Positions 8,378 to 11,619 of a stretch of DNA of 11,619 nt are shown one piece after another. Both the position numbers and the translations under genes were made by a program. The stretch's first letter is position 1. Each line of letters opens with the position of its first letter. Source of the stretch: DAOLOF01 sp964463605 (lineage in GTDB: Bacteria > Patescibacteriota > Microgenomatia > UBA1400 > PJMF01); NCBI GenBank assembly GCA_964463605.1, contig CAYXBZ010000030.1, forward strand, positions 1 to 11,619. Reading direction: 5' to 3'. The notes under the pieces are model-generated. The model saw nothing but the letters and a program-made list of their open reading frames with translations. It made no database searches and had not been told where the DNA came from.

Positions 8378-9460
8378 TTAAGCAGCAATAACCGGCTCAA
8401 GCTCGGTTGGTTCTTGTGCGACCGGTTGAGTATCAGTGCTCTCTTTTTGCATTGATTGGAGAGGAATAGTGAGAGTGATTTTTGCCCCGATAGGTTGACC
8501 ACCGTTTTCTTCCATGCCCCAGTTTTCTCTAGAGATTTGGGAAGACAGAGCAGTTGAAATCTGAGTTATCACCCTCCAACCAATACCAGTCCCACCTTTT
8601 CTCTTAGTTTGTCCGACAGGTATTTCTAAATCTTCAAATCCCCCAGAATAATCTCTATACCTTAGAATTAATTTTGGGGGTTTATCTTGATTTTGATAAA
8701 TAAACTCTAATTTTGGTTTTGGTGAACTACTTAAATTTCTTTCAACTGCAATCTGTTCTGAATTTGTAATAAGCTCGTTGATTAAACACTCGACTACTCC
8801 TTTAGGTAAGTCAATGTCTGTTATGGGCAGATTGCCATTAACTAACTCAAGATTAAAAGATTGCAAATTGATCATCAACTCATCAAGCTGTCTCCAATCT
8901 ACGCTATTTTTACTTTGTTTAGCCCTACTAATCCACATCAGATGTGAATCATCAATTATTTTTCCCAGATTGATAACACTTTTTGCCGTATTGCTAAAAT
9001 CGGTATTGCTGGCTACGACATCTCGCAGAGTGGTTGACTCGTCAAAAATATTATCTTCTGTCGTTAAGGCTAAATATGCAAATAGTTGTCCCTTCTGAAT
9101 CTGATTAAGTACGGCATGGAAAAAATGGGTGTAGAATTCTTGACACTCAGAACTTAATGACCATTGAGTTTTTTCATCTGTTGTTAGATCTTTTTTTGTA
9201 TACTTCTTGCGCCACGAATTAAGTTCTTTTACTACATCATAATAATCAGAGTAAGCTTGCCTTACCTCTGCTAAGGTTGAACTTTCGTCTAAATTAATTA
9301 TTGGTTGAGCGAATTCTAATAAGATGATGACAATTTGTTCAAAAAGTTTTAGCTCCTGCGAATTTGGGAGGTTTTCAGGATTATAATTAGGCCTCAAAAT
9401 TTCTTCACTTGGCTCTCGTTCAGCAACCGGTTCAACTGGGGGGGGTGTTTGTTCAGGCAT
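8378..9460 (-). CDS. Cytoplasmic histidine-kinase-like ATPase (GHKL) domain protein
   Basis: The 360-residue reading uses the ATG at 9460. The frame continues to 9598, but that extension would lie antisense to the divergent membrane-protein gene, so the shorter start is preferred. The C-terminal half has the GHKL ATP-binding boxes: N-box NELITN (Glu229, Asn233), G1 box DYSGGF (Asp270), and G2 box GGTGIGW (289-295), then a closing beta strand GAKITLTIPL. The N-terminal half is mostly helical. His115, in FHAVLNQI, lies where a phospho-accepting dimerisation helix could be, but a standard H-box is not evident. No membrane segment or known sensor domain is visible, and both termini are Pro/Glu/Gln-rich and probably disordered. 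No response regulator gene is in the window. It could be an orphan sensor kinase, an anti-sigma-type kinase or another GHKL ATPase. A run of eight C sits in codons 6-8. Confidence 0.65.
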   Translation of the reverse strand: MPEQTPPPVEPVAEREPSEEILRPNYNPENLPNSQELKLFEQIVIILLEFAQPIINLDESSTLAEVRQAYSDYYDVVKELNSWRKKYTKKDLTTDEKTQWSLSSECQEFYTHFFHAVLNQIQKGQLFAYLALTTEDNIFDESTTLRDVVASNTDFSNTAKSVINLGKIIDDSHLMWISRAKQSKNSVDWRQLDELMINLQSFNLELVNGNLPITDIDLPKGVVECLINELITNSEQIAVERNLSSSPKPKLEFIYQNQDKPPKLILRYRDYSGGFEDLEIPVGQTKRKGGTGIGWRVITQISTALSSQISRENWGMEENGGQPIGAKITLTIPLQSMQKESTDTQPVAQEPTELEPVIAA

Positions 9461-9484
9461 AAAGAGAAGATTGCTTAATTCATT

Positions 9485-9490
9485 TATAAT
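9485..9490 (+). promoter_or_regulatory. Candidate -10 box for the membrane protein / truB unit
   Basis: A perfect TATAAT ends 10 bp before the ATG at 9501 in the 40-bp divergent gap 9461-9500. A start about 7 nt after it would give a nearly leaderless transcript. No convincing -35 box is seen 16-18 bp upstream. The same AT-rich stretch (TATTATTATAAA on the minus strand) could serve the divergent GHKL gene. Confidence 0.3.
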
Positions 9491-9500
9491 AATAACAGAT

Positions 9501-9944
9501 ATGAGCGTTTTATATAATATCTTTTTAGGTGGATTTCTTTTTGTCTCATTCATTTCCTTTATTTTGGGACTGAAAAAATCAAAATCGGGCATCACCAATA
9601 GCGAAACACCTTACTTATTTTTTATTGGCGCCTTTGTCTGGGCAGACGCGGTGGTTTTAGGTTTGTTTTGGAGTTTGGCAGCTTTGTTGGTTTTGATTCT
9701 GCAAGATTGGTTATTATTCTGGTTGATAGGCTCTGTTTTTTGGATGGTGCGAAGTTTTGGAGAAATTATTTATTGGCTCAATCAGCAGTTTTCTTCTAAG
9801 AACCGTAATCCTCCGCAAAAAATTTGGTTGTATAAGTTTTTCCCCAATGATTCTGTTTGGTTCGTGATTCAGGTTTACTGGCAGTGTATTTTGGTGGCGT
9901 CAATTATTGTGAGTGTTTACCTTTTTTCAATTTGGCTAAAGTAA
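9501..9944 (+). CDS. Small multi-helix membrane protein of unknown function
   Basis: The protein is 147 residues from the ATG at 9501; an in-frame TTG at 9471 would add ten residues but would include the candidate -10 box. About four hydrophobic segments are visible: one close to the N-terminus, one at roughly residues 40-70 (starting near LFFIGAF), one around DWLLFWLIG, and one at the C-terminus. Between the last two lies a polar, basic loop (SSKNRNPPQK). It is rich in Trp and Phe. I do not recognise a family. It is followed 15 bp later by truB on the same strand, so the two are probably co-transcribed, and it is divergent from the GHKL gene. Gene density and the hydrophobic periodicity support a real gene over the antisense extension of its neighbour. 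Confidence 0.65.
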   Translation: MSVLYNIFLGGFLFVSFISFILGLKKSKSGITNSETPYLFFIGAFVWADAVVLGLFWSLAALLVLILQDWLLFWLIGSVFWMVRSFGEIIYWLNQQFSSKNRNPPQKIWLYKFFPNDSVWFVIQVYWQCILVASIIVSVYLFSIWLK

Positions 9945-9959
9945 GTGAAAAAATGAGAA

Positions 9960-10646
9960 ATGATGAATAACAAGTATATTTTTCCGATATATAAACCCAT
10001 TGGCATATCTTCTTTTGATGTAATCCGTCAGCTGAGAAAAATTACAGGTATTAGAAAAATTGGTCATGCCGGGACTTTGGATCCACTAGCTGAAGGGGTT
10101 TTGGTGGTAGGCATTACTAGAAATGGCACCAAACAACTTCATCAGCTGTTGAAATGTGATAAGGAATATGTAGCTGAAATCAAGTTGGGGGCAGATACTA
10201 GCACTGGTGATAGAGAGGGTGAAGAGATTACGGTGGTAGTAGGGCAAGAGCCTACACTAGCTCAAGTTGATGAGGCTTTGAAATCATTTGAGGGAGAGAT
10301 CGAGCAAACTCCACACCGCTATTCTGCTGTAAAAATCAAAGGACAGCCGGCCTACAAGTTGGCGCGCAAGGGAAAAGAAGTCCAGCTGCAACCTAAAAAG
10401 GTGTTTATTCATCAACTTGAAATTACAAAATATCAATACCCATTGGTGAAAATTAGAGCCAAGGTGGGTTCGGGAGTTTACATTAGATCGCTGGCACGAG
10501 ACTTGGGAAAAAAACTAAAGACCGGCGCATATTTAATCAGTTTGATAAGAACTAGAGTAGGTAATTTTTCAGCGGATGAATCTTTAAGTTTGCATGATTT
10601 TGCTCAGAAGTGGGAAGACGGTGAAATCACAATTAGTGGAAATTAA
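9960..10646 (+). CDS. truB: tRNA pseudouridine-55 synthase TruB, minimal form
   Basis: This enzyme converts uridine 55 of the tRNA T-loop to pseudouridine. The N-terminus has the family start YKPIGISSFDV, and the catalytic motif GHAGTLDPLAEG puts the nucleophile at Asp41. Further family motifs are PHRYSAVKIKGQPAYKLAR, the GVYIRSLARDLG motif III, and the GAYLISLIRT segment. The product is 228 residues, whereas E. coli TruB is about 314, because the chain stops soon after the catalytic core and lacks the usual C-terminal PUA-like RNA-binding domain. The stop is clean, with no frameshift sign, so this is probably a naturally compact form. Two adjacent ATGs (9960 and 9963) could both serve as start. 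It sits 15 bp after the small membrane-protein gene and converges on the uracil-DNA glycosylase with a 12-bp gap and no visible hairpin terminator. Confidence 0.95.
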   Translation: MMNNKYIFPIYKPIGISSFDVIRQLRKITGIRKIGHAGTLDPLAEGVLVVGITRNGTKQLHQLLKCDKEYVAEIKLGADTSTGDREGEEITVVVGQEPTLAQVDEALKSFEGEIEQTPHRYSAVKIKGQPAYKLARKGKEVQLQPKKVFIHQLEITKYQYPLVKIRAKVGSGVYIRSLARDLGKKLKTGAYLISLIRTRVGNFSADESLSLHDFAQKWEDGEITISGN

Positions 10647-10658
10647 AATGAAAGTTGG

Positions 10659-11276
10659 TTAAATCAGGGTGATGATAGCAGACAAAACTTGGAAATCTTC
10701 CTCAAGTGTTTTTCTTTGAGAGTTGTTGTATAAGGCCACTGCTGGATGAAAAAGTGGTACAAACTGCAGTTGACCAAAATCAGCATCGGTTTGAAAAGTT
10801 TTGCCATGAAGCAAGCTGATTTTAGCGATCTCAGACTCTAGTCCATACTCATTCATAATAAACTCCATCGAAAACCTGCCTAAAGTAGCGATCACTTTGG
10901 GTTGAATGATCTCGATTTGTCTATTTAAAAAAGGTGAGTAGAGCTCTATTTCTTGAGGAGAAGGATCGCGGTTGTTGGGCGGCCGGTCTTTTAAGATATT
11001 GGTTATGTAAACTTCTTCGCGTTTGAGGTTGATTGACTCCAGCAGCTCGCTTAGCACCCGCCCGGCCGCCCCGCAAAACGGAACGCCAGTTTCGGCCTCG
11101 TTTTTTCCTGGTGCCTCTCCAATAAAGATGATTTTGGCATCATGACTACCCTGTCCAATAACGGGTTTGTATCGATTCTTAGTGCGGTACTCATATAAAG
11201 GAGATTCTTTTAGTGCAACTATCTCATCCTTGATCTGCTTTAATTGATCGTACTTGCTCTGATTTTTTTGAGACAT
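10659..11276 (-). CDS. Family-4-like uracil-DNA glycosylase lacking Fe-S cysteines
   Basis: The 205-residue protein belongs to the uracil-DNA glycosylase superfamily, whose members remove uracil from DNA to start base-excision repair. Motif 1 is GEAPGKNEAETG (from residue 53) followed by PFCG (66-69); the central NILKDRPPNNR block is at 93-103; the second active-site motif is FHPAVAL (HPA at 177-179). These match family 4 (the thermostable UDGa type) in order and spacing. Family 4 normally carries four cysteines that bind a [4Fe-4S] cluster: a CxxC before motif 1, one in the KCRPP block and one shortly after. Here the equivalent positions appear to be Leu22, Ser25, Asp97 and Ser114, and the only cysteine is Cys68 in motif 1. 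The protein is otherwise full length. It follows the flavoprotein gene by 13 bp on the same strand and is probably in one transcript. AGAGAG just before the ATG is a weak possible ribosome-binding site. Confidence 0.85.
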   Translation of the reverse strand: MSQKNQSKYDQLKQIKDEIVALKESPLYEYRTKNRYKPVIGQGSHDAKIIFIGEAPGKNEAETGVPFCGAAGRVLSELLESINLKREEVYITNILKDRPPNNRDPSPQEIELYSPFLNRQIEIIQPKVIATLGRFSMEFIMNEYGLESEIAKISLLHGKTFQTDADFGQLQFVPLFHPAVALYNNSQRKTLEEDFQVLSAIITLI

Positions 11277-11289
11277 CTCTCTAAAAGCT

Positions 11290-11619
11290 TTATTTCTTTA
11301 ATGCATCGGCCATTGCTTGAGCTAGATCTGTGGCGCTTTGTTCTGCTTCAACTCTCATCTTATACTGAGTTTCAAATTGAGGCTCTAAAAGAACAAGTTT
11401 TGAGTTTTGGGCAAATTGTTGCAGATGGCGCATCGCTCCCCCCGTCCAGCTGTGAGAGCTAAAGATACCCAACACCTTGTTCTGAATTTTTCTTTCTTCA
11501 AAAGCATCCAGCAAAGATTTCACTGGAGGAAGCAAGCCGTTACTGTAGGTGCAGCTGCCAATGATCAAGCCTTTGTTTTTCCACACAGTTCCAAGTTGAT
11601 CGGTGATTGAGTCTTTTGA
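11290..11619 (-). CDS. Flavodoxin domain of a probable A-type flavoprotein (FprA-like), 5'-partial
   Basis: The frame is open to the right edge, so only the last 109 residues are visible. They contain GLIIGSCTYSNGLLPPVKSL and, later, GIFSSHSWTGGAM, the FMN-binding loops typical of the C-terminal flavodoxin domain of FprA/flavorubredoxin proteins, which reduce O2 or NO with a diiron centre in an N-terminal metallo-beta-lactamase-like domain. That domain would lie outside the window, so a stand-alone flavodoxin cannot be excluded. In an anaerobic, fermentative cell it would serve to detoxify oxygen or nitric oxide. The glycosylase gene follows 13 bp after its stop. Confidence 0.75.
   Translation of the reverse strand, partial: SKDSITDQLGTVWKNKGLIIGSCTYSNGLLPPVKSLLDAFEERKIQNKVLGIFSSHSWTGGAMRHLQQFAQNSKLVLLEPQFETQYKMRVEAEQSATDLAQAMADALKK

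Noticed and set aside
9461..9598. N-terminal extension of the GHKL gene to base 9598
   Set aside because: It would be antisense to the start of the membrane-protein gene and adds a hydrophobic/basic stretch with no recognisable domain; the ATG at 9460 leaves a clean divergent layout.

Overview
The window looks like chromosome from a small-genome bacterium, most likely a member of the Candidate Phyla Radiation (Patescibacteria, perhaps Microgenomates-like). That placement is an inference from several signs: AT-rich coding DNA, tightly packed genes, almost no Shine-Dalgarno sequences, a shortened TruB, a uracil-DNA glycosylase without iron-sulfur cysteines, and a large Ig-repeat surface protein anchored by C-terminal membrane helices. 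TGA acts as a normal stop (it ends the first gene) and Trp is encoded by TGG, so the UGA-recoding lineages (Gracilibacteria/Absconditabacteria) are unlikely. No tRNA, rRNA, CRISPR array, insertion sequence or phage gene was seen.

Layout. (1) Bases 1-1790, plus strand: the 3' part of a surface protein with five Ig/fibronectin-like repeats and three C-terminal membrane helices. (2) A 173-bp gap with a candidate promoter, then a two-gene plus-strand unit (1964-5574) of GH130-type glycoside phosphorylase/hydrolase proteins. The first has one complete GH130 domain behind a degenerate propeller-like N-terminal region. The second is a fusion of two GH130 domains. (3) Minus strand, 5569-8277: a P2A-type (Ca2+ ATPase-like) P-type ATPase whose 3' end overlaps the GH130 unit by 6 bp. 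A perfect 7-bp inverted repeat covers its candidate promoter. (4) Minus strand, 8378-9460: a soluble protein with a histidine-kinase-like ATPase (GHKL) domain. (5) Plus strand, divergent from it: a small multi-helix membrane protein (9501-9944) followed 15 bp later by a minimal TruB pseudouridine synthase (9960-10646). (6) Minus strand, 10659 to the right edge: a family-4-like uracil-DNA glycosylase, preceded by the C-terminal flavodoxin part of a probable A-type flavoprotein (FprA-like) that runs off the window.

The genes do not form one evident pathway. The clearest functional unit is the GH130 pair, which lacks signal peptides and probably acts in the cytoplasm on mannose-containing oligosaccharides or glycans. 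The flavoprotein and the glycosylase may share a transcript and link oxygen handling to DNA repair, but that is only suggested by adjacency. The most unusual items are the tandem GH130 array, in which one domain has lost a conserved His-Arg pair, and the glycosylase in which all four expected cluster cysteines are replaced.
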